From Leifsonia sp. ALI-44-B (GTDB lineage Bacteria; Actinomycetota; Actinomycetes; Actinomycetales; Microbacteriaceae), in contig NZ_MTQL01000007.1 in the NCBI RefSeq assembly GCF_001984125.1, positions 1,426,001 to 1,490,000 of the forward strand: a stretch of DNA of 64,000 bases. The letters are read 5' to 3'. This document shows positions 26,361 through 35,841 of the stretch, piece by piece. Each line of letters begins with the position of its first letter. The stretch's first letter is position 1. The position numbers were made by a program, and so were the translations under genes. Below the pieces are notes generated by a model. It was not told the origin of the DNA and searched no databases. It saw only the letters and a program-made list of their open reading frames with translations.

Positions 26361-27077
26361 ATGACCAAGCCTCACTCCGCGCGTTCGCGCTTCCGCCGCT
26401 GGGGCGCTGTGCTCGCCGCCGTCGTCGCCGTGCCGCTCGCGCTCGCCGCATGCACACCGGGCGGCGGGGATGCGGCGGGCCCGACATCCACCGTGCCCGC
26501 CCCCGATCTGCCGGCCGACGCCCCGGTCGTCGCGTTCTACGGCGACTCCTACACACTCGGAACGGGCGCGACGGATGCCGCCAACCGCTGGTCGACGGTC
26601 ATCTGTCGCGAGAACGGTTGGCGCGAGGTGAACCCGAGCGTCAACGGCCTCGGCTTCGTCAACAACCGCACGCCCGATGTGGACCTCGTCGAGCAGGTCA
26701 TCGACGCCGACCCCGACATCGTGTTCGTGACGATGGGTTTGAACGACAATTTCTCGTATGACAGCCGGGCGGATGACATCCATGCGGCCATCGACCGGGA
26801 CATCGACGCGTTGCACGGCGCGCTGCCCGACGCGCGCCTCATCGTGGTCGAACCGTTCTGGTACACCGACGACCGCCCCGAATCGCTCGACGTGATCAGC
26901 GGCTGGGTCGAAGATGCGGCGAAACACGCCGATGCGGACTACATTCCCGGCGCCTCGCACTGGATCGAGGGACACCCCGAATGGATGGCCGGCGACGGCC
27001 TGCACCCCAACGACGAGGGCTACGCCGAGATGGCCGATCGCATGCGTGAAGAGCTCGCGAAACTCGGCATAAGCTAG
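26361..27077 (+). CDS. SGNH/GDSL-type lipoprotein hydrolase
   Basis: This 238-residue lipoprotein has a signal with lipobox LAAC (LALAAC, about residues 26-31), then an SGNH hydrolase domain. Block I is VAFYGDSYTLG with the nucleophile Ser, block III is GLND, and block V is DGLHPNDEGY with the catalytic Asp and His. Such enzymes remove acyl groups from polysaccharides or other substrates at the cell surface. ATG 26361 puts the signal peptide first; GAACAAGAGA upstream is a moderate binding site. It is divergent from GH6, so de-acetylation of the polymer made by the GT2 enzyme is a natural hypothesis. mqo starts 4 nt after its stop. Confidence 0.82.
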   Translation: MTKPHSARSRFRRWGAVLAAVVAVPLALAACTPGGGDAAGPTSTVPAPDLPADAPVVAFYGDSYTLGTGATDAANRWSTVICRENGWREVNPSVNGLGFVNNRTPDVDLVEQVIDADPDIVFVTMGLNDNFSYDSRADDIHAAIDRDIDALHGALPDARLIVVEPFWYTDDRPESLDVISGWVEDAAKHADADYIPGASHWIEGHPEWMAGDGLHPNDEGYAEMADRMREELAKLGIS

Positions 27078-27081
27078 GGGA

Positions 27082-28563
27082 ATGACCGATAATAAGCCGG
27101 TTGACGTCGTCCTCATCGGCGGCGGCATCATGAGTGCCACCCTCGCCGTTCTGCTCAAGCAATTGCAGCCCGATTGGACCATCGAGGTCTTCGAGCGACT
27201 GGGCGACGTCGCCCTCGAATCATCCAACCCGTGGAACAACGCGGGAACGGGCCATGCGGCCCTGTGCGAGCTGAACTACATGCCCCAGGGGGCCGACGGT
27301 GAAGTCGACCCGGGCAAGGCCATCAGCATCAACGAGCAGTTCCAGCTGAGCCGCCAGTTCTGGGCGCACCTCGTGCGTGAAGGCCAGCTGGGCGACCCGT
27401 CGTCGTTCATCAACACGGCCCCGCACATGACCTTCGTGCGCGGCGAACGCGACGTCGAGTACTTGAAGAAGCGGTATGAGTCGCTGAAAGACCAGCCGCT
27501 CTTCGGGGACATCGAATACTCCGAAGACAGCCGCGTCATCAATAAATGGGCGCCGCTGCTCATGCGCAAACGCCGCGCGGGCGAGCCCTTCGCGGCCACG
27601 CGCGTGCACACGGGCACCGACGTCGACTTCGGCGCGCTCACGCACAAACTCTTCGACGCGGCCGTCGCCGACGGCGGCGTGGGCCTCAACCTCAACTTCG
27701 AGGTGCGCGGGCTCAAGAAGCACAAAGACGGCACGTGGGGCATCCGCTTCCGCGACCTCGTGGGCCGCACGCCCGGCACCGTCAACGCGCGCTTCGTCTT
27801 CGTGGGCGCGGGCGGCTGGGCGCTCAAGCTGCTGCAGAAATCGGGCATCCCCGAGGTCAAGGGCTACGGCGTCTTCCCCATCTCGGGCCAGTTCCTGCGC
27901 ACCGACAACCCCAAGGTCGTCGCCGAGCACACCGCCAAGGTCTACAGCCAGGCCGCCGTCGGCGCGCCGCCCATGTCGGTGCCGCACCTCGACACGCGCG
28001 TGGTCGACGGCCAGGCCAGCCTGCTGTTCGGCCCGTACGCCGGGTTCAGCCCCAAGTTCTTGAAGAACGGCTCGATCACCGACCTCGTCACGCAGGTGCG
28101 CCCGCACAACCTGGTGCCCATGCTGGCGGTCGCGAAGGACAACCCGTCGCTGTTGAAGTACCTCATCGGCGAGCTGCTGGCCTCGCGCGCCAAGAAGTTC
28201 GACGCGCTGCGCGAGTTCATGCCGACGGCCCGCGAAGAGGATTGGTACCTGATCACGGCCGGCCAGCGCGCCCAGGTCATGAAGAAGGACGCGAAGAAGG
28301 GCGGCGTGCTGCAGTTCGGCACCGAGGTCATCGCGGCGGCCGACGGATCGATCGCGGGTCTCCTGGGTGCCTCGCCCGGCGCCTCGACGGCCGTTCCCAT
28401 CATGCTGGATGTCCTGAAGCGCTGCTTCCCCGACGAGCTCGCCTCGTGGGAGCCCCGCATCCGCGAGATGATCCCGACCTATGGCGAGACCCTGAACGGC
28501 GACCCCGAGAAAGCGCGCGCCGTGATGGCGTCGACGGCCGAGGCGTTGAAGATCGCCGACTGA
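27082..28563 (+). CDS. mqo: Malate:quinone oxidoreductase
   Basis: This peripheral membrane FAD enzyme oxidises malate to oxaloacetate and passes electrons to the quinone pool. The N-terminal dinucleotide-binding motif VVLIGGGIMSATLAVLL is followed by the family-specific block FERLGDVALESSNPWNNAGTGH. Later blocks (SINEQFQLSRQFWAHLV, GPYAGFSPKFLK, GASPGASTAVPIMLDVL) are all present. The length of 493 residues is standard. It starts 4 nt after the SGNH gene stop, probably by read-through. A strong hairpin at 28600-28633 ends the transcript. Confidence 0.97.
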   Translation: MTDNKPVDVVLIGGGIMSATLAVLLKQLQPDWTIEVFERLGDVALESSNPWNNAGTGHAALCELNYMPQGADGEVDPGKAISINEQFQLSRQFWAHLVREGQLGDPSSFINTAPHMTFVRGERDVEYLKKRYESLKDQPLFGDIEYSEDSRVINKWAPLLMRKRRAGEPFAATRVHTGTDVDFGALTHKLFDAAVADGGVGLNLNFEVRGLKKHKDGTWGIRFRDLVGRTPGTVNARFVFVGAGGWALKLLQKSGIPEVKGYGVFPISGQFLRTDNPKVVAEHTAKVYSQAAVGAPPMSVPHLDTRVVDGQASLLFGPYAGFSPKFLKNGSITDLVTQVRPHNLVPMLAVAKDNPSLLKYLIGELLASRAKKFDALREFMPTAREEDWYLITAGQRAQVMKKDAKKGGVLQFGTEVIAAADGSIAGLLGASPGASTAVPIMLDVLKRCFPDELASWEPRIREMIPTYGETLNGDPEKARAVMASTAEALKIAD

Positions 28564-28599
28564 CGCGAGCATTCCTCCGCGCGACTGAGCGCGGAACTC

Positions 28600-28633
28600 G
28601 AGGCGGTATCCGGTTGAGGCCGGGTGCCGCCTC
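28600..28633 (+). terminator. Terminator of mqo
   Basis: GAGGCGGTATCCGG pairs over 14 bp (two G-U) with CCGGGTGCCGCCTC around a 6-nt loop. A smaller perfect hairpin (TCCGCGC / GCGCGGA, 28576-28595) lies just before it. Confidence 0.75.
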
Positions 28634-28710
28634 TTCGTGTCCGCGGCCGTGTGGTTCGACCGGGAGTGCGATCGGGCCGGGCGCTGTCGGGCGGGCATCC
28701 TTCTTGCTAG

Positions 28711-28726
28711 CATTGATATATCAATG
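28711..28726. promoter_or_regulatory. Perfect 16-bp palindromic operator candidate
   Basis: CATTGATATATCAATG is an exact palindrome in an otherwise GC-rich region, 20 bp before the start codon of the Pro-Thr-repeat surface protein. TAGCAT just before it could be a -10. A repressor dimer bound here would block the gene. Confidence 0.65.
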
Positions 28727-28746
28727 TATCGATGAGAGGGATCTGT

Positions 28747-29922
<1,176 letters not shown>

Positions 29923-29973
29923 TACGACGCGCACGAACATCCCGTCACGCGCGCACGGTGACCGGATGACCAC

Positions 29974-30007
29974 GGAGGCCCGGACGAGATCGATCGCCCG
30001 GGCCTCC
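29974..30007. terminator. Terminator after the Pro-Thr-repeat gene
   Basis: GGAGGCCCGG (29974-29983) pairs perfectly with CCGGGCCTCC (29998-30007) around a 14-nt loop, 51 nt after the stop codon. No U-run follows. Confidence 0.6.
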
Positions 30008-30045
30008 CGTCGTGCGCCGGGCGTGCCGCCTACTAGGCTTTCCGC

Positions 30046-30735
30046 GTGGCAAAACTCTACTTCCGCTACGGCGCGATGAACTCGGGCAAGTCGACGGCCC
30101 TCCTGCAGGCGGCCTACAACTATGAGGAGCGCGGTCACAGCGTGCTGCTCGCGAAGCCCGCCGTCGACACGAAGGGTGACCGCCACATCCAGAGTCGCCT
30201 GGGCGTCGCGCGCGAGGTCGACTACGTCATCACGGGTGCCGACGACTCCTACGACCTCTTCCAGCGCCATCGCGCCGAGCGGTTGGCCGCCGACAAGCTC
30301 GACGTCAGCTGCCTGCTGGTCGACGAGGCCCAATTCTTGACGGATGCTCAGGTGGACGGGCTGTTGCGCATCGCCTTGCTTGAGGGCATCCCGGTTCTGG
30401 CCTACGGCATCCGCACCGATTTCCTGACCGTGGCCTTTCCCGGCAGCCGGCGGTTGCTCGAGGTGGCCCACAGCCTCGAAGAGCTGAAGACGATCTGCCG
30501 GTGCGGCCGCAAGGCCATCTTCAATGGGCGGCTCATCGGCGACCGCTTCACGTTCGACGGCGCGCAGGTGGCCATCGACGGCGAAGAGGTCGCCTACGAA
30601 TCGCTGTGCGGTGTGTGTTATCTGCAGGAGTCGGGCGGCGTTCTGGGCACGGGGCGCACAGACGCCTCGGCTCGGGGCACCGACCGCGGCGCTGATCTCG
30701 GCGCTGTCGCCGACGTCGATGGATCGCGCGCGTGA
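30046..30735 (+). CDS. tdk: Thymidine kinase (type II)
   Basis: This enzyme phosphorylates thymidine for nucleotide salvage. The P-loop GAMNSGKST (residues 9-17), the Walker B-like LLVDEAQFL, and the lasso region with zinc ligands (CRCGRKAIFNGRL and LCGVCY) are intact. The start is GTG 30046 (MAKLYFRYGAMNSGKST), typical of the family. After about residue 200 there is an extra charged tail (GRTDASARGTDRGADLG) not needed for catalysis. The last bases overlap the GTG of a small membrane protein gene. The two paralogous surface protein genes flank it, which looks like chance or an insertion event. Confidence 0.95.
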   Translation: MAKLYFRYGAMNSGKSTALLQAAYNYEERGHSVLLAKPAVDTKGDRHIQSRLGVAREVDYVITGADDSYDLFQRHRAERLAADKLDVSCLLVDEAQFLTDAQVDGLLRIALLEGIPVLAYGIRTDFLTVAFPGSRRLLEVAHSLEELKTICRCGRKAIFNGRLIGDRFTFDGAQVAIDGEEVAYESLCGVCYLQESGGVLGTGRTDASARGTDRGADLGAVADVDGSRA

Positions 30736-30926
30736 GTGGTGCGGGTCGCCGACCTTTCATCGGCACGATCTTGTGCGGGGTGGCCGCGGTGATCTTCGCG
30801 AGCCTCGCGGCGCTCGCTTTCACCGGGGGAGACGCGGGAACCGGCGTACTCTATCTCGTTCTGACCGCGCTCTGGGTGGGCATGGCGGCGGTTCTGCAGC
30901 GCCGTCGAGGTAGCCGGCGCCGTTAG
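30732..30926 (+). CDS. Small two-helix membrane protein downstream of tdk
   Basis: This 64-residue protein starts at GTG 30732, overlapping the tdk stop by 4 nt (GTGA). Two helices are visible (FIGTILCGVAAVIFASLAALAF and GVLYLVLTALWVGMAAVL), followed by an RRRGSRRR tail. I recognise no family. The overlap suggests that it is translated with tdk, but there is no clear functional link; small proteins of this layout are common in actinobacteria. Confidence 0.6.
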   Translation: MSGAGRRPFIGTILCGVAAVIFASLAALAFTGGDAGTGVLYLVLTALWVGMAAVLQRRRGSRRR

Positions 30927-31188
30927 CGCCGGACGGTTCTGCACAACCGGATGTCGCCGCCTTTCTCCACGGATGCGTGCGACACGCCGCTTTCTGCCAC
31001 GCGATGTGAGTCGTTTGTTTCTGTCACTCGCACGGGTGCCGCCCGTCTGAGGGCCGTAATCCCGCCGCACTGCGCCTGTTGATCGCGGCGCGACGCGAAG
31101 CATCGTCGATTTAGCGCGCGCTGGCGGCGGTCGGTGGGTCGATGGATTTGCCATTCTGGAATTCCACTCAACGATCAAGGGATGCACA
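30927..31188. other. Non-coding leader region before the LANTG surface protein
   Basis: These 262 bp hold no convincing gene. The part around 30990-31150 is less GC-rich than coding DNA and probably contains the promoter of the gene at 31189. I see no long inverted repeat in it. Confidence 0.4.
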
Positions 31189-32277
31189 ATGCAGCTGTCT
31201 TACTCGTCCACCCCAGCCGCGCGCCCCGCGCGCACGCGCCGGCGCTCAGCCGGCCTCCTGTCCGCCGCCGTCGCGGCCGGCGTCGCGTTCGCCGTTGCGG
31301 GAGCACCGGCCGCCTTCGCCGAAGACACCACGTCGGTCACGATCAACTCCGCGACCTCGGCCACCCTCGGGCTGTCCTCCGGCGCCACCGCCAACCTCAC
31401 CTTCTCGGGCTCGGCCGACCGCTACTTCATGACAGAGGCGCCCCAGGACCAGTTCTCCTACCTCGGCACGGCCGATCAGTACGCGTTGGACGGGCCGTTC
31501 GCATCCGCCCTCGGCGCCAAGGCGCAGACGCTGACCGACTGCCCGGGTGACACGACGACCTGTGCGCCCGGCCGCCTCGTCATCGAGCTGAGCGAACCCA
31601 TGACCGACGTCAAGGTGCACCTCTCCGATCTCGGATCCCGCGGGCCCATCATCACCGGCCAGCCCACGGCCTTCTTCAGCGACGCGTACCGCCTGGTGTC
31701 GTCGCAGCCGTCGGGCGCCACCGTGAAGCCGTCCTCGGGCGCCTCCTTCACCACCGATGCGTCGGGCGCCGTGTGGGGTCTGAACAGCCCGTGCAACGAG
31801 ACCCCGGGCGCCGGATGCGGTTCGCTCATCGTCTCGTCGCCGACGCCCATCACGCGGCTCGAGTTCGAGGTCGCGCTGCGCACCGTGTCCCCGGTCGCGA
31901 GCGACAGCAACGACAACACCATCATCTCCGTCTCGGGAACGCCCGTGCCGAAGCCGACCCCCACGCCCACGCCGACCCCGACGGCTCCGCAGCCGACGAC
32001 GCCGGCGACCCCCGTGGTGACGCCGACTGCTCCCGCCACCCCGACGGCCGGCCCGACGCCGGTCGCACCGGTACCGTCGGCGTCGGTGACGCCCACGACG
32101 ACCCCAGCCGTCGTCGTCCCCGGTAAGCCTGTCGGCGCCAAGCCCGCGGGCTCGGGCCTGGCTAATACGGGAGCCGAGGCATCCGTGTTGCCGATCGCCG
32201 CCGGCTCGGCGCTCCTGGCCGGTCTCGCGTTCGTCGGAACCGCCGCGTTCCGCCGCCGCCGCGCCAACCGTGCATAG
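31189..32277 (+). CDS. LANTG-type surface protein, paralogue of the Pro-Thr-repeat protein
   Basis: The 362-residue protein has a signal peptide (ending AAFAED) and a globular domain (about 45-250). That domain matches the one in the protein at 28747 at several blocks: APGRLVIELSEPMTDVKVHLSDLG, YRLVSSQPSGATVKPSSG and GCGSLIVSSPTPITRLEFEV, plus paired Cys. A Pro/Thr/Ala stalk of about 70 residues, without pure repeats, leads to LANTG, a membrane helix and RRRRANRA. The anchor belongs to the LAxTG class used by actinobacterial class E sortases, unlike its paralogue's LPSTG. The ligand is unknown. A strong hairpin follows at 32304-32339. Confidence 0.85.
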   Translation: MQLSYSSTPAARPARTRRRSAGLLSAAVAAGVAFAVAGAPAAFAEDTTSVTINSATSATLGLSSGATANLTFSGSADRYFMTEAPQDQFSYLGTADQYALDGPFASALGAKAQTLTDCPGDTTTCAPGRLVIELSEPMTDVKVHLSDLGSRGPIITGQPTAFFSDAYRLVSSQPSGATVKPSSGASFTTDASGAVWGLNSPCNETPGAGCGSLIVSSPTPITRLEFEVALRTVSPVASDSNDNTIISVSGTPVPKPTPTPTPTPTAPQPTTPATPVVTPTAPATPTAGPTPVAPVPSASVTPTTTPAVVVPGKPVGAKPAGSGLANTGAEASVLPIAAGSALLAGLAFVGTAAFRRRRANRA

Positions 32278-32303
32278 GCAAGAACGGGGCATGACCCCGT
32301 GAC

Positions 32304-32339
32304 AGAAGGGCGTCGGATGACATCATCCGGCGCCCTTCT
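32304..32339. terminator. Strong bidirectional terminator
   Basis: AGAAGGGCG pairs with CGCCCTTCT, and the stem continues inward with a G-U pair and CGGATG/CATCCG, for 16 bp in all with a 4-nt loop. A smaller hairpin (ACGGGG/CCCCGT, 32284-32300) precedes it. It lies between convergent genes. Confidence 0.85.
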
Positions 32340-32371
32340 CGCGTTCAGCTTGCAGCCCGAGCTGTCGCGGC

Positions 32372-33424
32372 TCAGCCGGCCGCCGAAAACTCCGCTACCG
32401 CCCGCTCGGCGTGGTGGCACGCCACCGTGCGCGGGGCGCCAACGGGGAACTCGCGCCGCAGCGGCACGTCGGTGCGGCATTCGTCGGTCGCCAGCCAGCA
32501 CCTCGGGTTGAAGCGGCATCCGGTGGGCGGGTTTACGGGCGACGGCGGCTCGCCCTGCAAAACGCGCCGGCGAGCAAGGCGACCCCGGTCGGCGCGATCG
32601 AGCGTGGGCGAGGCCGACAGCAGGGCCTGCGTGTAGGGATGCGAGGGCTGGTCATAGATCGTGGCCGTGTCACCCTCTTCGGCGATGCGCCCGAGGTACA
32701 TGACGGCCACGCGGTCGGCGATGTGGCGCACCACCGAGAGGTCGTGCGCGATGAACAGGATCGAGACGCCCAGCCGGGTCTGCAGATCGCCCAGCAGGTT
32801 GATCACCTGCGCCTGCACCGACACGTCGAGCGCCGAGACGGGTTCGTCGCACACGAGCACGTCGGGGTCGAGCGCCAGCGCCCGCGCGATGCCGATGCGC
32901 TGCCGCTGGCCACCCGAGAACTGGTGCGGAAAACGGCTCATCATGCTGGGCGCGAGCCCCACGAGTTCGAGCAGCTCGGCCACGCGTTCGCGGCGCGAGG
33001 CGGCCGTGCCCGTGCGGGTGGCGGCGAGGGGCTCGGCGATCAGATCGGCCACGGTCATGCGCGGGTCGAGCGATGTGTAGGGGTCTTGGAAGATCATCTG
33101 CACGCCGCGCCGCAGCAGCCGCCGGTCGCGCACGCGCCCCGCCGTCACGTCGTCGCCGTGGTAGCGCAGGGTGCCGCCATCCGGTTTCTCGAGGCCCACG
33201 AGCATGCGCGCGAGCGTGGATTTGCCGCAGCCCGATTCGCCCACGATGCCGAGCGTTTCGCCGGCCCGCAGCGTCAGGCTCACGCCATCCACGGCCGAGA
33301 CGTGGCGGGGTTTCAGGCGGCTGCCGCCCGAGAACGTGCGCACCAGATCGGATGCCTCGAGCACGACTTCTGGCTCGGTGCGCGTCGGCCCGAGCTCGAT
33401 GAGGGGTGATGAGGTGTCGCTCAT
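32372..33424 (-). CDS. Peptide ABC transporter ATPase (DppF/OppF type)
   Basis: This 350-residue ATPase powers uptake by the adjacent permeases. Walker A is GESGCGKST, the signature is [15 protein letters not shown], and Walker B is [12 protein letters not shown]. The C-terminal oligopeptide-transporter extension (about 285-350, with [10 protein letters not shown] and paired Cys near RFNPRCWLA) is present. The start ATG 33424 overlaps the stop of the partner ATPase gene by 4 nt, so the two are made in equal amounts. The other transporter parts are on the opposite strand beyond the dipeptidase gene. Confidence 0.93.
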   Translation of the reverse strand: MSDTSSPLIELGPTRTEPEVVLEASDLVRTFSGGSRLKPRHVSAVDGVSLTLRAGETLGIVGESGCGKSTLARMLVGLEKPDGGTLRYHGDDVTAGRVRDRRLLRRGVQMIFQDPYTSLDPRMTVADLIAEPLAATRTGTAASRRERVAELLELVGLAPSMMSRFPHQFSGGQRQRIGIARALALDPDVLVCDEPVSALDVSVQAQVINLLGDLQTRLGVSILFIAHDLSVVRHIADRVAVMYLGRIAEEGDTATIYDQPSHPYTQALLSASPTLDRADRGRLARRRVLQGEPPSPVNPPTGCRFNPRCWLATDECRTDVPLRREFPVGAPRTVACHHAERAVAEFSAAG

Positions 33425-34455
33425 GACAGGGCTCCCGTCAGCAGTTCGTCGCTCCGGTGGCAGGCGGCCGCACGGCCCGGTGCCACGTCGGCGAGGGGTG
33501 GTCGGGTGGTGCGGCACACGTCGACCGCGAAGAGGCAGCGCGTGTGGAACGAGCATCCGGTCGGCACCTGGCCGGGGCTCGGCGGCGACCCGGGAATGGT
33601 GAGCAAACGCCCGCCGCGCAGGCTCGCCTGCGGCACCGAACGCAGCAGGGCCTCGGTGTAGGGGTGCGCGGGCCGAGCCAGCACGGTGTCGGCGTCGCCG
33701 CGTTCGACGACGCGCCCCGCATACATGACGGCCAGGCGGTCGGCGACCTCGGTGACGACGCCCAGGTCGTGCGTGATCAAGAGGATGCCCATGCCGAGCT
33801 CCGAGCGCAACCGGTCGAGCAGGTCGAGGATCTGCGCCTGCACCGTGACGTCGAGGGCCGTGGTCGGCTCGTCGGCGATGAGCAGTTCGGGTTCGAGTGC
33901 GATGGCCATGGCGATGAGGATGCGCTGGCGCATACCGCCCGAGAACTGGTGGGGGTAATCATCCACGCGCTGCTGCGGTGCCGGGATGCCCACGAGCCCG
34001 AGCAGCTCGACCGCCGACGCCTTGGCCTGTTTGCGCGTGGCGCCGCGGTGCACGCGGAAGAGTTCGCCGATCTGGTCGCCGATCGAGAGCACGGGGTTGA
34101 GGGCCGAGAGCGCGTCCTGCAGCACGAGGCTCATGCGCTCGCCGCGCAACCGGCGCCGTTGCTCGGGCGTGATGGCGAGCAGGTCGGTGTCGCCGAGGCG
34201 CAGCGTGTCGGCACTGACGCGCGTGTGCTCGTCGACGAGGCCCATGATGGCGCGCGCCGTGACCGATTTGCCCGAACCCGATTCGCCGAGCAGGGCCACG
34301 ACCTCACCGCGGCGGATGTCGAGGCCCACGTCGCGCACGGCCGGAATGTCGTCGGGGCCGCCCGTGAAACTGACGCTCAGCCCGTCGACGCGCAGGACGA
34401 CGGGTGGGGCGAGCGTCGCCCGAGCCGTTGATGCGTTGTTCTCTGAGATGTCCAC
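33421..34455 (-). CDS. Peptide ABC transporter ATPase (DppD/OppD type)
   Basis: This 344-residue ATPase is the first gene of a two-gene minus-strand operon. Walker A is [10 protein letters not shown], followed by the Q-loop region [12 protein letters not shown], the signature [16 protein letters not shown] and Walker [13 protein letters not shown]. The C-terminal peptide-transporter extension with CSFHTRC is present. The start is ATG 34455. The 177 bp upstream, shared with the divergent dipeptidase operon, is AT-rich for this genome and holds an inverted repeat at 34488, so both halves of the transporter are probably controlled together. Confidence 0.93.
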   Translation of the reverse strand: MDISENNASTARATLAPPVVLRVDGLSVSFTGGPDDIPAVRDVGLDIRRGEVVALLGESGSGKSVTARAIMGLVDEHTRVSADTLRLGDTDLLAITPEQRRRLRGERMSLVLQDALSALNPVLSIGDQIGELFRVHRGATRKQAKASAVELLGLVGIPAPQQRVDDYPHQFSGGMRQRILIAMAIALEPELLIADEPTTALDVTVQAQILDLLDRLRSELGMGILLITHDLGVVTEVADRLAVMYAGRVVERGDADTVLARPAHPYTEALLRSVPQASLRGGRLLTIPGSPPSPGQVPTGCSFHTRCLFAVDVCRTTRPPLADVAPGRAAACHRSDELLTGALS

Positions 34456-34487
34456 AAATTCATAATGTCACGGGAAAAGCGCCGAAA

Positions 34488-34506
34488 TGTTTCAAATTGG
34501 TAAACA
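34488..34506. promoter_or_regulatory. Inverted repeat in the divergent peptide-transport promoter
   Basis: TGTTT-N9-AAACA lies in a low-GC patch between the divergent ATPase and dipeptidase operons. The tandem Lrp-like regulator at 41760 is a possible binder. The arms are only 5 bp. Confidence 0.35.
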
Positions 34507-34632
34507 CTGCGCCGGATATCTTCGATTTTATTGACACCAGCGCCGGTCGTAACCGACAGTGGGGTCTACCACGCCGAGAACAGTCGGTGCACCACGCCGC
34601 TTGCGGCACCGCAATCGTTAGGAGAACCACGC

Positions 34633-35841
34633 GTGCTTGAACCCTCTGAGCGCTACACCGGCTACACCGCCTACGACTACCTCGAAGCCGGCAAGGACTA
34701 CCGCCACTTCGATTACGCCAAGCAGATCGGGCGTGTGCCCGAATACACCGGCCTCGACCTGTCCGACGCCGAGAAGGAACGCACGACGAAGCTGTTGCGC
34801 GAAGAGACCGTCATCTCGCTGCACGACCACGTGCAGGTGTTCCCCGAAGACATGACGCAGCTGCGCGACCACATCCGCCAGGGCCGCGAACCCACGGGCT
34901 ACGAGGGCCTCTCGCGTTCGGGCATCACGGCCGTCTTCGACAACGGCATGGACGGCACGTGCTGCATCTCGAGCGACGCCGGCTGGAAGTACCAGGACGT
35001 GCTCTTCGACCTCGGCGTGCGCATGGCCGACCTCGCGCACCAGGACTTCGTCATCAAGGGCGAGACCATCAAGGACATCGAGTACGCCGCCGCGACGGGC
35101 CGCATCGCCCACGTGTTCGCGCTCGAGGCATCCACCATGATCGAGAACGAGGTCGACCGGCTCGACGTGCTCTACGGTTTCGGCGTGCGCCAGATGGGTA
35201 TCGCGTACTCCGAGGCCAACACGCTCGGCTCGGGCCTGAAGGAACGCGGCGACGGCGGCCTGACCTACTTCGGCGAGCGCGCCGTCGAGCGCATGAACAA
35301 GCTCGGCATCGCCATCGACGTGTCCCACTCGGGCGATGTCACGGCCGTCGACGCCATCAAGGCCTCGAAGAAGCCCGTCTTCATCACGCACGCCGGCGCC
35401 CGCGCCGTCTGGCCCACCAACCGCATGAAGACCGACGAGACCATCGTCGAATGCGCCAAGCGTGGCGGTGTGATCGGCCTCGAAGCCGCACCCCACACGA
35501 CGCTGTCGCCGAAGCATCCCCGCCACTCGATCGAGTCGGTCATGGATCACTTCGAGTACTGCGTCGACCTCGTCGGCCTCGAGCACGTGAGCTTCGGGCC
35601 CGACACGCTGTTCGGCGACCACGTCGGACTGCACGATGCCTTCAGCTCCAACCTGTCCCTCGGGCAGGCCCACGGCGCTGTCGAATACGAGAAGGTCGCC
35701 TATGTCGACGGTCTCGAGAACCCGGCCGAAGAGTTCTTCAACATCATCGGCTGGTTGGTCAAACACGGTTATTCCGATGACGAAATCCGCGCCGTCGTCG
35801 GTGGAAACACTCTGCGGGTACTGAAGGAGGTTTGGGTCTAA
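34633..35841 (+). CDS. Membrane dipeptidase-like metallohydrolase (peptidase M19)
   Basis: The 402-residue protein starts at GTG 34633 after TAGGAGAA. It has the M19 TIM-barrel blocks: an N-terminal metal motif (VISLHDHVQVF, where classical enzymes have HxD), ALEAS, IDVSHSG, ITHAGARAVWPTNR, and SFGPDTLFGDH near the end. M19 enzymes cut dipeptides with two zinc ions. The HDH start and THAG block mark a divergent branch, so the substrate may not be a plain dipeptide. It is the first gene of the plus-strand operon and ends directly before the binding-protein gene, which begins at the very next base. Confidence 0.85.
   Translation: MLEPSERYTGYTAYDYLEAGKDYRHFDYAKQIGRVPEYTGLDLSDAEKERTTKLLREETVISLHDHVQVFPEDMTQLRDHIRQGREPTGYEGLSRSGITAVFDNGMDGTCCISSDAGWKYQDVLFDLGVRMADLAHQDFVIKGETIKDIEYAAATGRIAHVFALEASTMIENEVDRLDVLYGFGVRQMGIAYSEANTLGSGLKERGDGGLTYFGERAVERMNKLGIAIDVSHSGDVTAVDAIKASKKPVFITHAGARAVWPTNRMKTDETIVECAKRGGVIGLEAAPHTTLSPKHPRHSIESVMDHFEYCVDLVGLEHVSFGPDTLFGDHVGLHDAFSSNLSLGQAHGAVEYEKVAYVDGLENPAEEFFNIIGWLVKHGYSDDEIRAVVGGNTLRVLKEVWV

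Noticed and set aside
27220-28713. Minus-strand frame opposite mqo
   Set aside because: Shadow of a gene with full family motifs.
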